A stretch of 64,000 nt of DNA, from assembly GCF_029633865.1 (NCBI RefSeq), contig NC_079219.1:49613008-49677007 (forward strand), in the 5' to 3' direction. The translations under genes were made by a program, and so were the position numbers. Positions 46,589 to 57,433 of this stretch are shown here, in pieces. The stretch comes from Lampris incognitus (taxonomy: Eukaryota; Chordata; Actinopteri; Lampriformes; Lampridae). Below the pieces are notes generated by a model, which searched no databases, had not been told where the DNA came from, and saw only the letters and a list, made by a program, of their open reading frames with translations. Within the stretch, counting starts at the first letter, position 1, and each line of letters opens with the position of its first letter.

Positions 46589-47807
46589 CACTCACCGGCC
46601 ACTTTATTAGGCACACCTGTCCAACTGCTCATTAACGCAAATTTCTAATCAGCCAATCACATGGCAGCAACTCAATGCATTTAGGCATGTAGACATGGTC
46701 AAGACGATCTGCTGCAGTTCAAACCGAGCATCAGAATGGGGAAGAAAGGTGATTTAAGTGACTTTGAACGTGGCATGGTTGTTGGTGCCAGACGGGCTGG
46801 TATGAGTATTTCAGAAACTGCTGATCTACTGGGATTTTCCTGCACAACCATCTCTAGGGTTTACAGAGAATGGTCCAAAAAAGAGAAAATATCCAGTGAG
46901 CAGCAGTTCTGTGGGCAAAAATGCCTTGTTGATGCCAGAGGTCAGAGGAGAATGGCCAGACTGGTTCGAGCTGATAGAAAGGCAACAGTAACTCAAATAA
47001 CCACTCATTACAACCGAGGTATGCAGAAGAGCATCTCTGAACGCACAACACGTCGAACCTTGAGGCAGATGGGCTACAGCAGCAGAAGACCACACCGGGT
47101 GCCACTCCTGTCAGCTAAGAACAGGAAACTGAGGCTACAATTCGCACAGGCTCACCAAAATTGGACAATAGAAGATTGGAAAAACGTTGCCTGGTCTGAT
47201 GAGTCTCGATTTCTGCTGCGACATTCGGATGGTAGGGTCAGAATTTGACGTCAGCAACATGAAAGCATGGATCCATCCTGCCTTGTATCAACGGTTCAGG
47301 CTGGTGGTGGTGGTGTAATGGTGTGGGGGATATTTTCTTGGCACACTTTGGGCCCCTTAGTACCAATTGAGCATCGTGTCAACGCCACAGCCTACCTGAG
47401 TATTCTTGCTGACCATGTCCATCCCTTTATGACCACAGTGTTCCCATCTTCTGATGGCTACTTCCAGCAGGATAACGCGCCATGTCATAAAGCTCGAATC
47501 ATCTCAGACTGGTTTCTTGAACGTGACAATGAGTTCACTGCACTCAAATGGCCTCCACAGTCACCAGATCTCAATCCAATAGAGCACCTTTGGGATGTGA
47601 TGGACCGGGAGATTTGCATCATGGATGTGCAGCCGACTAATCTGCAGCAACTGCATGATGCTATCATGTCAATATGGACCAAACTCTCTGAGGAATGTTT
47701 CCATACCTTGTTGAATCTATGCCACGAAGGATTAAGGCAGTTCTGAAGGCAAAAGGGGGTCCAACCCAGTACTAACAAGGTGTACCTAATAAAGTGGCCG
47801 GTGAGTG
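46589..47807 (+). mobile_element. Tc1/mariner transposon, 1219 bp, DD36E type
   Basis: Terminal inverted repeats start CACTCACCGGCCACTTTATT and continue AGG, identical for 23 bases at both ends, then one mismatch. TA dinucleotides (46587-46588 and 47808-47809) form the target duplication. The length and single transposase gene are standard for Tc1/mariner. It is inserted in the RT of the Rex1/CR1-like LINE, precisely between the codons for MLF and IDYSSAF. Both ends look complete. Confidence 0.95.
46736..47746 (+). pseudogene. Tc1-like transposase with one internal stop (DD36E)
   Basis: A 336-codon frame from the ATG at 46736, interrupted only by TGA at 47246-47248. The N-terminus has two helix-turn-helix regions (FERGMVVGARRAGMSISETA, TTISRVYREW; then VTQITTHYN, RTTRRTLRQMG). 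The catalytic triad is visible: WSDESRF (Asp, residue 155), YFQQDNAPCH (Asp, residue 246) and LNPIEHLWD (Glu, residue 283). Thirty-six residues separate the second Asp from the Glu, so the signature is DD36E rather than the usual DD34E. This agrees with the Incomer (IC) branch of Tc1-like elements. The stop falls where a Trp or Arg codon is expected. Transposases cut and rejoin the element ends in the nucleus. Confidence 0.92.
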
Positions 47808-48032
47808 TATAAACAGCATCCGGATGTATGTGTTGTTAAGTTCTAGGTGGGTCAGAGCAAAGTGCAGGGCAGTGGCAATGGCATCCTCAGTAGAGCTTTT
47901 GGGACGGTAGGCGAACTGACCGAATGTGGGGGGGATAAGGTTTTTGATGTGAGCCAGAACCAGTCTTTCTTGAACCAGTCAATTTGCACTGCAGTGGGCT
48001 TGCAAGATGATGTGACTTGCAATTGAATTCTT

Positions 48033-48345
48033 GAAAGCCACTTTATTTTGTCATTGTAGAGGTTGCAATGAAATGTGTTCTCTACATTTAACCCATTCTG
48101 TTGTATAGGTGCAGTGGGCAGCTGCAATGCCTGGGGACCAACTCCAGTTCTTCTTTCCACTGCCTTGCTCAGGGGCACAGACAGGCGTGTTAACCCTAAC
48201 ATGCATGTATTTTTGATGGTGGGAGGAAACCCACACAGACACGGGGAGAACATGCAAACGCCACACAGAAAGGACCTGAGACGGCCTGGAGTTCGAACCT
48301 AGGACCTTCTTGCTGTGAGGCAACAGTGCTAACCACGTGCCTCAA
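48033..48345 (-). mobile_element. SINE family 1
   Basis: Minus-strand copy: tail complement GCCACTTTATTTTGTCATTG, body CATTTAACCCATTCTGTTG, GGGAGGAAACCCACACAGAC and GGGGAGAACATGCAAACGCC, head GAGTTCGAACCTAGGACCTT, GCTGTGAGGCAACAGTGCTA. The head ends at about 48345. Confidence 0.88.
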
Positions 48346-49371
48346 TAGATTAAACAGAAACGTTTCTGAAACTGGCCAAATCCCTCACGTGTTGATTTTA
48401 TAGCAGTGATAAAAGTGGCTATATTAAAAAGTTTGAACACCACTGATTTGAAGCACACAGTTGGCATCAGGCAACATTGGCCGACGAAAAGCTGTTCAAC
48501 CAGCCAATGATTGTTCGGTAGCTGACAAATACTATGTTGGAGGCAGGCCCAGACTAAAAATTATCTCTTATTAGTGTCCTAGGAAACACTGCCATTTTAA
48601 TATGCATATTAACCAGGGAGGGGAATCAAAAGTAACAAATGGTATAAAACAATAATTGACAATATGTAACTGACAGTAATCCATTCCATAATGAAGTCAG
48701 TAATCTGGTTTGGTTTAACTTACAGACCCCCAAACATGAGCTCAAGTGTCATTTTGATGCTTCGTAAGCATCTCAAAGTGTGCTTGACTAAAAATGTCAT
48801 ATTGCCAAAAAGAAAAAAAAAGAAAAAACAAAAGGTTGTAAGCAGAGATCATTGTGTCTTAGTTTGGGAAGGCTGATATTTTTGCATTTTCGCAACTTTC
48901 CCCCAAAATGTCCGAACTGTTGAGGCTGCAGGCTTTATGCCAGCTCTGGAGAGGCAGGATGGCCAGGTGCTTTAAAGAGACCCCAGCACTGTGACTGCTG
49001 AGAAGACGTCTCGGTGTGCATGATGGACGTTAACTTTGATTGCTTCCACCTGAGCAGAAACGTGTTTAAAGTAAAAACGAGGTTATGTGTTTATTAAAAT
49101 AACTGCTCCGAAGTTACTTGTCGTTCGTCCTCTTGGCTCCGAACCTTCTCGCTAATTAATTCCGCCGCAGCGGGGACGTCGCTGACGCCTCCAGATTTAA
49201 AAGTTTTGTCTCAGGATGTGGAGATGGCATTACAAGAACGAGAGTTAGAGCTTTGACCCCCACCCGTCAACCATGGTTTAAAAAAACCTTTTGAAATAGT
49301 TGTGTAGTTGTGCATGTTGTGTCGATATGAATTACCATAATTACCTGTTTGCCGCCTCTCAAGATGGAGAA
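48346..49371. other. No gene seen
   Basis: No recognised coding region. Composition becomes more balanced at 48900-49200. Confidence 0.45.
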
Positions 49372-49384
49372 CATGACTATTTAG

Positions 49385-49660
49385 TTGCCCCCCCCTTTTT
49401 CGCCGCAATTACCCCACTCTTCCGAGCCGAATCGCTGCCCCCCCCCCCCCCCCCCCGCTGCTCCGGGGAGGGCTGCAGACTACCGCATGCCTCCTCCGAT
49501 ACATGTGGAGTCACCAGCCGCTTCTTTTCACCTGACAGTGAGGAGTTTCACCAGGGGGACGTAGCGCGTGAGAGGATCACGCTATCCCCCCCCCCCCAAA
49601 AAAAACAGCCAACAGAATAGACCGCCACGCGACCCGGACGACCCGCTGGTCGGATGCCCT
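49385..49660 (-). mobile_element. tRNA-derived SINE, family 2
   Basis: Minus-strand copy of the element at 61152-61570. Shared words (complemented) include CAATTACCCCACTCTTCCGA, GGGAGGGCTGCAGACTACC, GTCACCAGCCGCTTCTTTTC, ACCTGACAGTGAGGAGTTTC and GACGTAGCGCGTGAGAGGAT. Long C-runs (49438-49456) and C/A runs (49587-49608) are expanded inside. Confidence 0.8.
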
Positions 49661-49692
49661 TCCTGATACAGCCACTAACCCTATGGCTGTGC

Positions 49693-49729
49693 CCAACCTG
49701 TGCCCCCTATGGCTGGGGGCACAGGTTGG
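49693..49729. repeat. Perfect 15-bp stem hairpin
   Basis: CCAACCTGTGCCCCC (49693-49707) and its exact complement GGGGGCACAGGTTGG (49715-49729) flank a 7-base loop TATGGCT. The GC-rich stem would be very stable. It is not followed by a T-run, so it is not a pol III terminator. Confidence 0.85.
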
Positions 49730-49739
49730 ATGCCATCCC

Positions 49740-50547
49740 AGTATTCATGGACTTGCACTCATGCATGTCCCCTGCTATGAATCACTTATAATTTAAAACA
49801 AAACGAAAGAAAATATGAGCCAGTAACGTCACAGTGAACCACGGCAAGTGTAAAATGTGAGAGATGACTCATCTGACTACAGACACCGTCAAAAACCCCA
49901 CGTACACACTTGAACTTTAAGCACCATGTGGGAGTAGAAGATAAAGTGTCTCATCTTGGTAAAAAGTACTGCTGTACATAGTCAGAAAACAAGCTACAGA
50001 TTATTAAGAGGGACATGCTGAAAGTGTGGCTCAGCGCTGGGCGTTGCTGTGATAAAATGTAAAAAAATGCTTGCAAAAAAATTTTTTTTGTCATGCTTGA
50101 TTTTTCACGCACTTGGTCCCTAAAAGGCCGTATTTCCATTTTAAATGTATTACATGGGCTTCACCGTTCAGTTCACGAAGGTCGCTAGACACAGAGGTTT
50201 ACGGTATATTATTTGGCAAGGAAGGTCTTAATATGATCTATCTTTAAAAGTTTACATGATATACTTGTTGTTTGTCCAAAGGGGTACAGTACAGCAGCCA
50301 AAAATGGGCAGGGGGCTTTATTTTTAGCTGCTGTGCCCTGTTGGAAGGAAACTTTGTTTGCCAGTGTCTTTGTTCTCAGACGCAGCCAACCGTATTCATA
50401 TTCATATCATATTCATATTCATAGCAGCAGTGTGGATGCTGTGGGAGGCCCCCACATGCACCCTGCTCAGAGGGTTCGAAACCACATCCTTAGTGACACT
50501 ATTGGCTGATGGCGTGAGCATGTCAGGGCCATGACAACGTTGTGCTG

Positions 50548-50550
<3 letters not shown>
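49740..50550. other. No gene seen
   Basis: No recognised feature up to the AC repeat. Confidence 0.45.

Positions 50551-50624
<74 letters not shown>
50551..50624. repeat. (AC)n microsatellite
   Basis: A perfect AC run of about 74 bases. Confidence 0.97.
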
Positions 50625-50627
<3 letters not shown>

Positions 50628-51039
50628 TACTCAGCAATGTGTTAATTCTCTTTTCATTTGTTTCTCCGTCAGCCTGATGTCTGACAAGTGGCAGGTACGG
50701 CTTTGAGAAAACACCGGTAAGATTCTCCTTCAGTTCTCAGCAACATTAACAAACAGAAAAGGACAATGTGTTGTGTATTTGATAAGGGAGAAGCTTCTTG
50801 TTATGGATTAATTACCAGTTGGTATGTCTTGTGTAATAAATACCTTGGCTATCATTCAGTGCATCACAACAAACTCAACTACATGGGAGCCTTCATACCA
50901 ACAGAGCCTATGTGGATGTCTAGATTTTATTGTGATTTGAAATACAAGTGTACAAAGAACAAGCTATAAACAAGCGGACTGTTAACAAATCAAGTGGTTT
51001 AGATCATATTCCTGTTGAACACCTTAAATACCTTTTTTT
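50625..51039. other. No gene seen
   Basis: A 67-codon frame at 50766-50969 has no recognised domain. Nothing else is seen. Confidence 0.45.
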
Positions 51040-51215
51040 TCTCGTGGCGTTTTTCCTCATTCGGGTTTAGAGTCCAAGGATAGAGGGTGTCTAATGTTGT
51101 ATACTGTTGTATGCTGTACTGATCGTAAAGCCCTTAGGGACTACCTTGTGAATTTGGGTTATGCAAATAAACTTGACTTGACGTGATGTGACTTGACTTG
51201 ACTTGACTTGACTTA
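51040..51215 (+). mobile_element. L2-type LINE 3' UTR with (ACTTG)n tail
   Basis: GTGTCTAATGTTGTATACTG, CTGTACTGATCGTAAAGCCC and GTTATGCAAATAAACTTGAC followed by GACTTGACTTGACTTG: the 3' end of an L2-like element, 5' truncated. Confidence 0.8.
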
Positions 51216-51344
51216 AATAACCTAGTCCGAGGATAACGCCTCTCCTCGCTATTTGTTTTACTGGCTTTATGATCCATGGCTTGTTACCAAACTCAGTGTT
51301 GTCTGTACTGTTAGTGTCAGTCATTAAGACAAAGCTGGTAAAGT

Positions 51345-51738
51345 ATGGGCACAGTGGCGCAGTGGTTAGCATGGTCGCCTCACAGCAATAAGGTCCTGAG
51401 TTCGAGCCCCGGGGTAGTCCAACCTTGGTGGGTCATCCCAGGTCGTCCTCTGTGTGGAGTTTACATGCTCTCCCCGTGTCTGCGTGGGTTTCCTCCGGGG
51501 GCTCCGGTTTCCTCCCACAGTCCAAAGACATGTAGGTCAGGTGAGTCGGCTGTACTAAATTGTCCCTAGGTATGAATGGGTGTGTGTGTGTGTGGGCCGG
51601 CCCTGTGAATGCCTGGCAGCCTGTCCAGGCTGTCTCCCCGCCTGCCGCCCAGTGACTGCTGCGATAGGCTCCAGCATCCCCACGACCCTGTGAGCAGGAT
51701 AAGCGGTTACGATAATGGATGGATGGATGGATGGATGG
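51345..51738 (+). mobile_element. SINE family 1, near full length
   Basis: The most complete copy in the window. Head GGGCACAGTGGCGCAGTGGT with A box, B box GAGTTCGAGCCC, body GTCGTCCTCTGTGTGGAG, GTCTGCGTGGGTTTCCTCC, CAAAGACATGTAGGTCAG and TAAATTGTCCCTAGGT, then a short TG run, 3' part GACTGCTGCGATAGGCTCCA and GAGCAGGATAAGCGGTTACG, and a (GGAT)n tail. It would be transcribed by RNA polymerase III from the internal A and B boxes and moved by a LINE partner. Confidence 0.92.
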
Positions 51739-51739
51739 T

Positions 51740-53945
51740 AAAGTATGCGGCCTAGAGAACTACAGGCCTGTAGCTCTAGCCAGCATACTGTCAAACGTCC
51801 TAGAGAGAATCCTGCCGGATAGCGTGCATGAGTTTATCAACTCCACAGATAGCCAATTTGGTTTTAAAGCTAAACATGGCACTGATTTATGTATGTATGC
51901 CTTAAAGGAGATTGTTAACAAAAATAGAGGCCAAAACTCATCGGTTCTTATGTGTTTTATTGATGCTTCTAAAGCTTTTGATCGTGTTAATCATAGAAAG
52001 TTGTTTGTTAAATCGAGTCCCAGAGGGGTGCCTAGATACATTGGGAGAATCCTGGTTTATTGGTATGCCCACCAGACTTCTTCTCCAAGGCCTCCTCGTT
52101 AGCGAGGCTTACCAGCACCGTCAGGATGACATGCTCGCCAAACAAGTCTCTTCCAGTTCTTTCTGTCCTGATCTGATCCAACATTTTCAGACTAAGCCAT
52201 TTTTTGATGTCACCATGATACTGCCTTTTTGGTGGGCCTCTCTTGCGCTTTGCTGGTGTAGTTCCCAAAATCGCTGTCTTTGTTAGTTTACTTCCAGCTG
52301 GATGACAGGTCTGCCCAAGGAATGATAGCTTTCTTTTCATATACGTATGTGCCATTAGTCCTCTTTTTGCTCTTAATTCATTAAGGATGCTTACATTTGT
52401 TCATTTCTCTGTCCAACTTATTTGAAGCATCCTACGATAAAGCCACATCTCTGCAGCCTCAATCCTGTTTACCGTCGCTTTCTTCAATGTCCAACTTTCA
52501 GCTCCATATGACAACACTGGCCAGACGAGTGCTTTAAGTAGACTGACTTTCACTTCTTTTCCTATTCCCCTATCTTTCCATGTTGGTACCATCTCCATCA
52601 TTCTTTTCTTTGCTAGGGTGATTCTGATTTTATGTCATCTGTACAATCACTGTCATTTTTCTTAACTGAACCCAAGTATTTGAAGCTCTCTCTAGGTGTT
52701 CTACGTCTTGTCCATCTACTGAGATTGCAATATCTGATTCACCCACTTTCACGCACTTTGTCTTTTTCACATTCAAACTCAACAATCTCTTTTTCCCTGC
52801 CTCATTTACTCGACTCAACATTTCATTTGGATCTTGCTGTCCATCAGCTGCTACTACCGTGTCACCCGCAGATCTAAGATTGCTCATCTTATAACCATCT
52901 ATGCTCACTCCATATTCATTTATATCTGCCTCACGCATCACTTGTGTTAATTCCTCACACCCACCAGACTATGCAAGTAAAATAGGGTAATAGAGTTTCA
53001 GCCCCATTTGGGGTTAGCAATGGTGTCAGACAACGAGGAATTCTGTCTCCAGTTCTTTACAATTTATATATTGATGATTTGTCCAAGCAGTTGAAAGCCT
53101 GTAACACTGGGTGCATGATGGGTAATTTCTTGGTGAACCACATTATATATGCAGATGACCTTGTCATCCTTAGTCCCTGTAGCGCTGGTCTCCAGCAGCT
53201 TCTCGATACGTATATGTTCTGTGTACAGTGTGGAACAGGATATCAAATGCAATGCTAGTAAGAGTGTTATCATGATATGCAGAACCAAAGAGGTCAGTTA
53301 TCTAACATTTCCTGATTTTAAATTGTCTGATAATAATCTTGGGGTATGTAATAAGGTGAAATATATTGGACATTATATTGCTGAACAAATGACAGACGAC
53401 GATGTTATTTATAGGCAATGCTGCATGATGTATGCACAAGCAAACACACTCTCATGCAAGTCTCTGTTCGGAGCATATTGTACACCACTTTATACTGCAC
53501 ACCTGTGGTCAATCTATAAAAAAGCAAGCTTACAGAGGCTTTGAGTGGCTTGTAATGATGCCATGAGAATACTGCTAAAAAGACCTAGATGGTGTAGTGC
53601 AAGTGAAATGTTTGTGGCTGCAGGAGTCAGTACCTTTCAGGCTCGTCTAAGAAAGCTCATGTATACATTTATTTGCCGGATCAATGACTCTGATAATGTA
53701 ATCATCAACAGTTTGACTAATATAAGATTCAGTGCCACACGCTACCAATCCCGGCTGTGGGACCACTGGTATAGCTGCCTTCTTATAACACACTGACTTG
53801 TTCCTTGTATGTTATTTTATTGTGTTTATGTATTGTCTTGGGTTTATCTATTACCAGTGGTTCTTATCTTTGATGGCTTTATTTTTATTTTACTTTTTAT
53901 TTTTTTACCTTGTCTTTGTCTGTTATGTGCTGTGAGTCTGCAGTA
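51740..53945 (+). mobile_element. LINE (family with YNDAxRILL C-terminus), split
   Basis: First part (51740-52078): ENYRPVALASILSNVLERIL, NSTDSQFGFKAKHGTDLCMY and CFIDASKAFDRVNHRKL (RT motif A with Asp). Second part (52971-53945): VSNGVRQRGILSPVLYNLYI-type codons, HIIYADDLVILSPCSAG (motif C, YADD intact), EVSYLTFPDFKLSDNN, KVKYIGHYIAEQMTDDDVIY, CTPLYTAHLWSIYKK and CNDAMRILLKRPRWCSASEM. The 881-bp antisense LINE at 52079-52959 separates them. Frameshifts and stops (for example after QRL at 53542) show decay. A second copy of this family is at 61945-63040. I cannot name the clade with certainty. Confidence 0.85.
52079..52959 (-). mobile_element. LINE fragment inserted antisense (RTE-like), 11-bp TSD
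   Basis: Flanked by CCCACCAGACT at 52068-52078 and 52960-52970, a clear target duplication. The minus strand reads DINEYGVSIDGYKMSNLR, then SAGDTVVAADG (motif C, AGD in place of ADD). Also readable are KKRLLSLNVKKTKCVKVG, GKEVKVSLLKALVWPVLSYG, AESWTLKKATVNRIEAAEMW and PAKRKRGPPKRQYHGDIKKW. These are the thumb and C-terminal motifs of an RTE- or I-like ORF2 distinct from the RTE copies A-E. It is 5' truncated. Confidence 0.85.
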
Positions 53946-53998
53946 AAGTTTGGAGTGAGTTGAATTATCATAAACCACATGCCTGTGTCTGGTTTCAG

Positions 53999-54107
53999 CT
54001 GCTGTGTTGCCAAATGAATAACCTACGGGTGAGAAAAGTTTCTTGCCCCATGGCTGTTAAATTTGTCACATTATTGCTGTTGGACCTCACTTTCCTGAGT
54101 CACTACG
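53999..54107 (+). CDS. il21r: Cytokine receptor (IL-21R-like), exon with signal peptide
   Basis: First coding exon of a class I cytokine receptor. An acceptor-like GTCTGGTTTCAG precedes it, so a 5' non-coding exon probably lies upstream. Two in-frame ATGs occur at 54014 and 54050; the second has the better context (CCCCATGG) and directly starts a signal peptide, MAVKFVTLLLLDLTFLSHY. The exon ends at 54107 before GTAGGC in phase 1 (the split codon becomes Val with the next exon). The whole gene reads in phase through 54408-54516, 56523-56710, 57434-57570, 63080-63251 and 63952 onward. The mature protein would be a type I membrane receptor on leukocytes signalling with the common gamma chain through JAK/STAT. 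Assignment to IL-21R rather than a sister (IL-2R beta, IL-4R, IL-9R) rests on the CxTDYxxxxxC start of domain 1. Confidence 0.7.
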
Positions 54108-54407
54108 GTAGGCTTGCGTCTTATAGATTTTACTTACATTTACATTTATTTAAATATCAGTTGAACGTAGACTTAAAATTTGCATTTTTATACAGTTTTA
54201 AGTTGTCTACGACATGTATGTCTGTCTTGATCCTGCTCCTTAGACAGCTTGTCTTTCAGAAAAAAAAGTTTTTTCTTAATAGGCACACTTGTTGAACTAA
54301 AGACACAACAGCCATTGAAATAGACAGGGAAAATTTGCACAGAATGACGCCTGAAAATGGTAGATAGAAACTTCTCAGACTGACCTCCATTTCCTTTGTG
54401 ACGCCAG
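54108..54407 (+). other. Receptor intron 1
   Basis: GTAGGC...TTTGTGACGCCAG. Short intron without recognised repeats. Confidence 0.6.
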
Positions 54408-54516
54408 TGGCTGCTTTCTGCAATGTCACCTGCACGACAGACTATGCAACGTCACTGAACTGTTCCTGTCCCGGCTCCCTCCCTCTGTTTCCTGTTCTGC
54501 TAGAAGCCAAACTCAG
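54408..54516 (+). CDS. il21r: Cytokine receptor exon, domain 1 first half
   Basis: After the acceptor ACGCCAG the frame continues VAAFCNVTCTTDYATSLNCS and CPGSLPLFPVLLEAKL. The C-x-TDY-x5-C pattern is the first disulphide of the N-terminal cytokine-receptor domain and closely follows mammalian IL-21R (CYTDYxxxxxC). Two N-glycosylation sequons (NVT, NCS) are visible. The donor is CAG|GTACAA, leaving phase 2. Confidence 0.75.
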
Positions 54517-56522
54517 GTACAAATTCTGCACAGCATCACACCTCTCTTTTGGATGCTGTGCTTTACATGTACATTATGCCACACAACATGAGGACTGGTC
54601 ACATTTAGTGTCCAACCATGCTGATGAAAATCCCCCAAGAGCACTGAAAGGATGATTGGTTGCTGTTCCAGTTTCCGCAATAATTAGAGAACATCTTAAA
54701 GACAATGTGAAATGAAACTTGATGGCTTCACCTTGTTTGCTCATTATGCCCCTTTTCAACAACTTGTGCAAAAAAAAAATTGTTTACTCAAGTTTTTTAC
54801 CCCAAAAATTTGTTTACTCAGTTTTTTTTACTTGTTTTGCATCAAAATCTAATCACCTTAACTCCTTCTTGGTTAAGGTAATTAGAGCCAAGTTCTAATG
54901 ACTGCAAACTTTGTGATGCAACGTTTCAACCAGTAATATCATAAAAGGTTTTGCACAAGCCCATCAAATCCTGGACGATCAAATCACATCACTCCCTACA
55001 TTTTCTCCAACTCTAATAACCTGTTTTACTTGCAAACCTGGCATATTACAGAATCCCGATATGCACTGAGTGCTGTTTTACCTTGTTCTTATTGAGCGTT
55101 CTTACGAAACTTCAGCCTACTGTAAAGAGTGCATAATGGGGATGAGGATGATGATGGAATACAGATCTCATCAATGAGCAGATGATGGAGTGATGATGGA
55201 CTAGATAATGCATGTGCCTCTCATTAAAAAGAACAAAACAAAACAAAAAAGAAACAAGCAATTGATAGTCCCATAACTATTTTTTAGTACCCAATGAAAT
55301 GTTGGTACAGAGCCAACAGGTATTGGTATATTGGTATTAGTATTTTTTTTTTACGTAGATAGTTTTTTAAATTCCACAAGGAAACTTTTTTTAGACACTT
55401 CTGATTGGCATAGTCAACCATGTCCACGGAGCTGAACTTTTAGCAAGTGACCCCCCTGATGGTAATAGTTTGGACCTTGTGGCTCACTCTGTTGCTTATT
55501 GCTGAAGTCATTTTCAAGTTGGGAGTTCCCCAGAATTGCTCAGTGTTACTACAACAGTAAACATCTCATCCTATGTCCACTTCTCCATGAAACGTACCAG
55601 AAAGCAAAACAGAACATTCACTCCTTCCGCAAACATAAGATTAAAGAGATTTATAGCACACAAAGGAAGAATAAAAAACACAATAACAGTTACAAAAGAA
55701 CGTGTTAAAACAGAGAGAACAGGCATTTGAGGTCACATCACGAGTTTTCTTCTCAGAAATTGTGACGTGTCACTTGTCTTTCAGAAGGATATACTGAAAC
55801 TTAGATATGGTAATAGACATGGTGACTAGACACAGTCTGGGATTTTAGTTATTGTAATACGGTGGTGTAACCTACATGTTGTCATTCCCTGGTCTTAAAG
55901 GCTGAATTACAGTAAAGTGACACAGTTTACTGAATGTTTGTCTGGTTTACCTGAGTGAAATGAGCAACGGATGCCTTTTTTCTGTTTGGTCCTCATATCC
56001 ACATTACTAATGAGGATTTCCCTGTATTTTCTCCTGTATTAAAAAAAAATGATGAAAGCACCAGCTGTCTTCCCCCCAAAATATCCTCACATTATTGATA
56101 TTGAGGTATTCAGTTGAAAATATTGTGATATTTGATTTTGTCAGTATTGCCACACCCTACTGATACCTATGGGAGAGACCCATGTCTGTATTGTTTGGCT
56201 CTCTCTTCAGGGAAACATGAGGGAAAATAAATAAATAAACAAATACACAAATAAATAAATAAATAAATAATGAATAAACAGGCCTGGGCTTTGCTCATCC
56301 TTTGTGTTGCTTAACATAATGCACATGTCAATGCGCTTTTGGTAATAAGGGAAGTCTGAGGCCTTCTGGGGCACAGCATGTTAGTCATGGTATGACTAGC
56401 TGTTGGTGTGCTTAACCACCTGAGAAATGCCCTAAAAGCTCCCCTGTGTAGACCCAGGGCATCTATACTGACATTGGAGAGCATTACTGACACTGACCGG
56501 AATACCTGTATGTCTCCTGAAG
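54517..56522 (+). other. Receptor intron 2
   Basis: About 2.0 kb, AT-rich, with an (AAAT)n run at 56226-56272 and poly-A patches. No LINE or SINE is recognised. Frames such as 55499-55708 are not recognised as genes. Confidence 0.55.
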
Positions 56523-56710
56523 GGATTTTGAAGAGGAGACTTATGGCAGCTGTGAAATTAAACCACCACAGTCCTGGTGTCTAATGTACCCGGACCGTTT
56601 TAATGAATTCGCTTCCATTGGAACCAACTGCACTGCAAGAGTTAAACACTGGGGCGGTCAAGTCAGAACGAATGTGAATGAGTCATACAGCTGGGCACTG
56701 AGTGATATGG
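56523..56710 (+). CDS. il21r: Cytokine receptor exon, domain 1 second half
   Basis: The exon reads DFEEETYGSCEIKPPQSWC, then FASIGTNCTARVKHWGG and NVNESYSWALSDM. SCEI and SWC supply further conserved cysteines of domain 1; NCT and NES are sequons. I chose the acceptor CTCCTGAAG at 56522 because it keeps the acidic DFEEETYG segment in frame. A shorter alternative starts at 56550 (TTATGGCAG) and is also in phase. The donor GG|GTAAGT at 56711 is strong; phase 1. Confidence 0.72.
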
Positions 56711-57433
56711 GTAAGTCAATATCTTGCTAGTTACCTGATTTGACCTTTCTATACGCATCACTTGTGCTGAACAGATGAGACAACAGCACAGAGGAAGACA
56801 ACCGTCATAGTAAACAGCAACATCTAATTTCTCAAAAAGACTAATTAAGACTATTGATTTGAAATGGCGTTACATCACCGATGATGTGTCCAGATGCATC
56901 AGAAGATAAACCATACTGACTGTTATTAAAAAAAAGATGCATCAGGAGATAAATCATACTGACTGTTATTAAAAACAATACTGGACTTGTGTACATTTTC
57001 TTATATGTCATTCCAGTGCATTTGTGTGTTATTCATGAATATTGCTGAAACAACTATTGTGTCGACTGTTAGCCCTGCTATATAGTCATTCATCTAAACA
57101 TTACAAAATGTTATCTCATTTATTGTGCATAGCAGGTATCAACCAAATAGTGCTTACAGACATGTTTTATGATTGGTTTAAACACTCTGATGTGAACAGA
57201 AAAACAAATCACATGAAACCACATCAGACGTTAATCCACTATACTTTTGTGTGTGATTGAGACCCTTAGTTCTCATAACTTATCTTACCCCTAAGCATTT
57301 GGAAATCTCCCCAGGTTTCGGCAAACATCAAGAGTTATATGCAAGTAATCAAATCAGGTATGGTGTGCAGGACGGCTTAGCTACATCCATTTCTGGTGTC
57401 ATGATGTTCCACAATGGCCCTTTACTTTTACAG
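56711..57433 (+). other. Receptor intron 3
   Basis: About 0.7 kb, ending TTTACTTTTACAG. It contains a tandem duplication of about 43 bases at 56898-56984 (GATGCATCAGAAGATAAA... repeated with few changes). Confidence 0.6.

Larger units (their letters stand above)
45481..47990 (-). mobile_element. Rex1/CR1-like LINE, split by a Tc1 element
   Basis: Minus-strand reading begins near 47990 with FAYRPKSSTEDAIATALHFA and LTHLELNNTYIRMLF. It is interrupted by the Tc1 element (46589-47807), then continues [20 protein letters not shown] (motif A), GAPKGCVLSPLLFSLFTHDC and VKFADDTTVIG (motif C with FADD intact). A long open C-terminal part (45695-46279) follows with LTSWCTTNNLVLNVQKTKEL, FKFLGVHISDDLSW, VKKAQQHLHFLRRLR and SILTTCILVWYGNCT. 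The 3' tail has TTCAATTCAATTCAATTTT at 45481-45505. Besides the insertion at least one frame change occurs around 46280-46480. It is 5' truncated. Confidence 0.88.

Noticed and set aside
47485-47778. 97-codon minus-strand frame
   Set aside because: Shadow of the Tc1 transposase gene.
55499-55730. Lysine-rich frame in receptor intron 2 as an exon
   Set aside because: No good splice sites in phase and no domain similarity.
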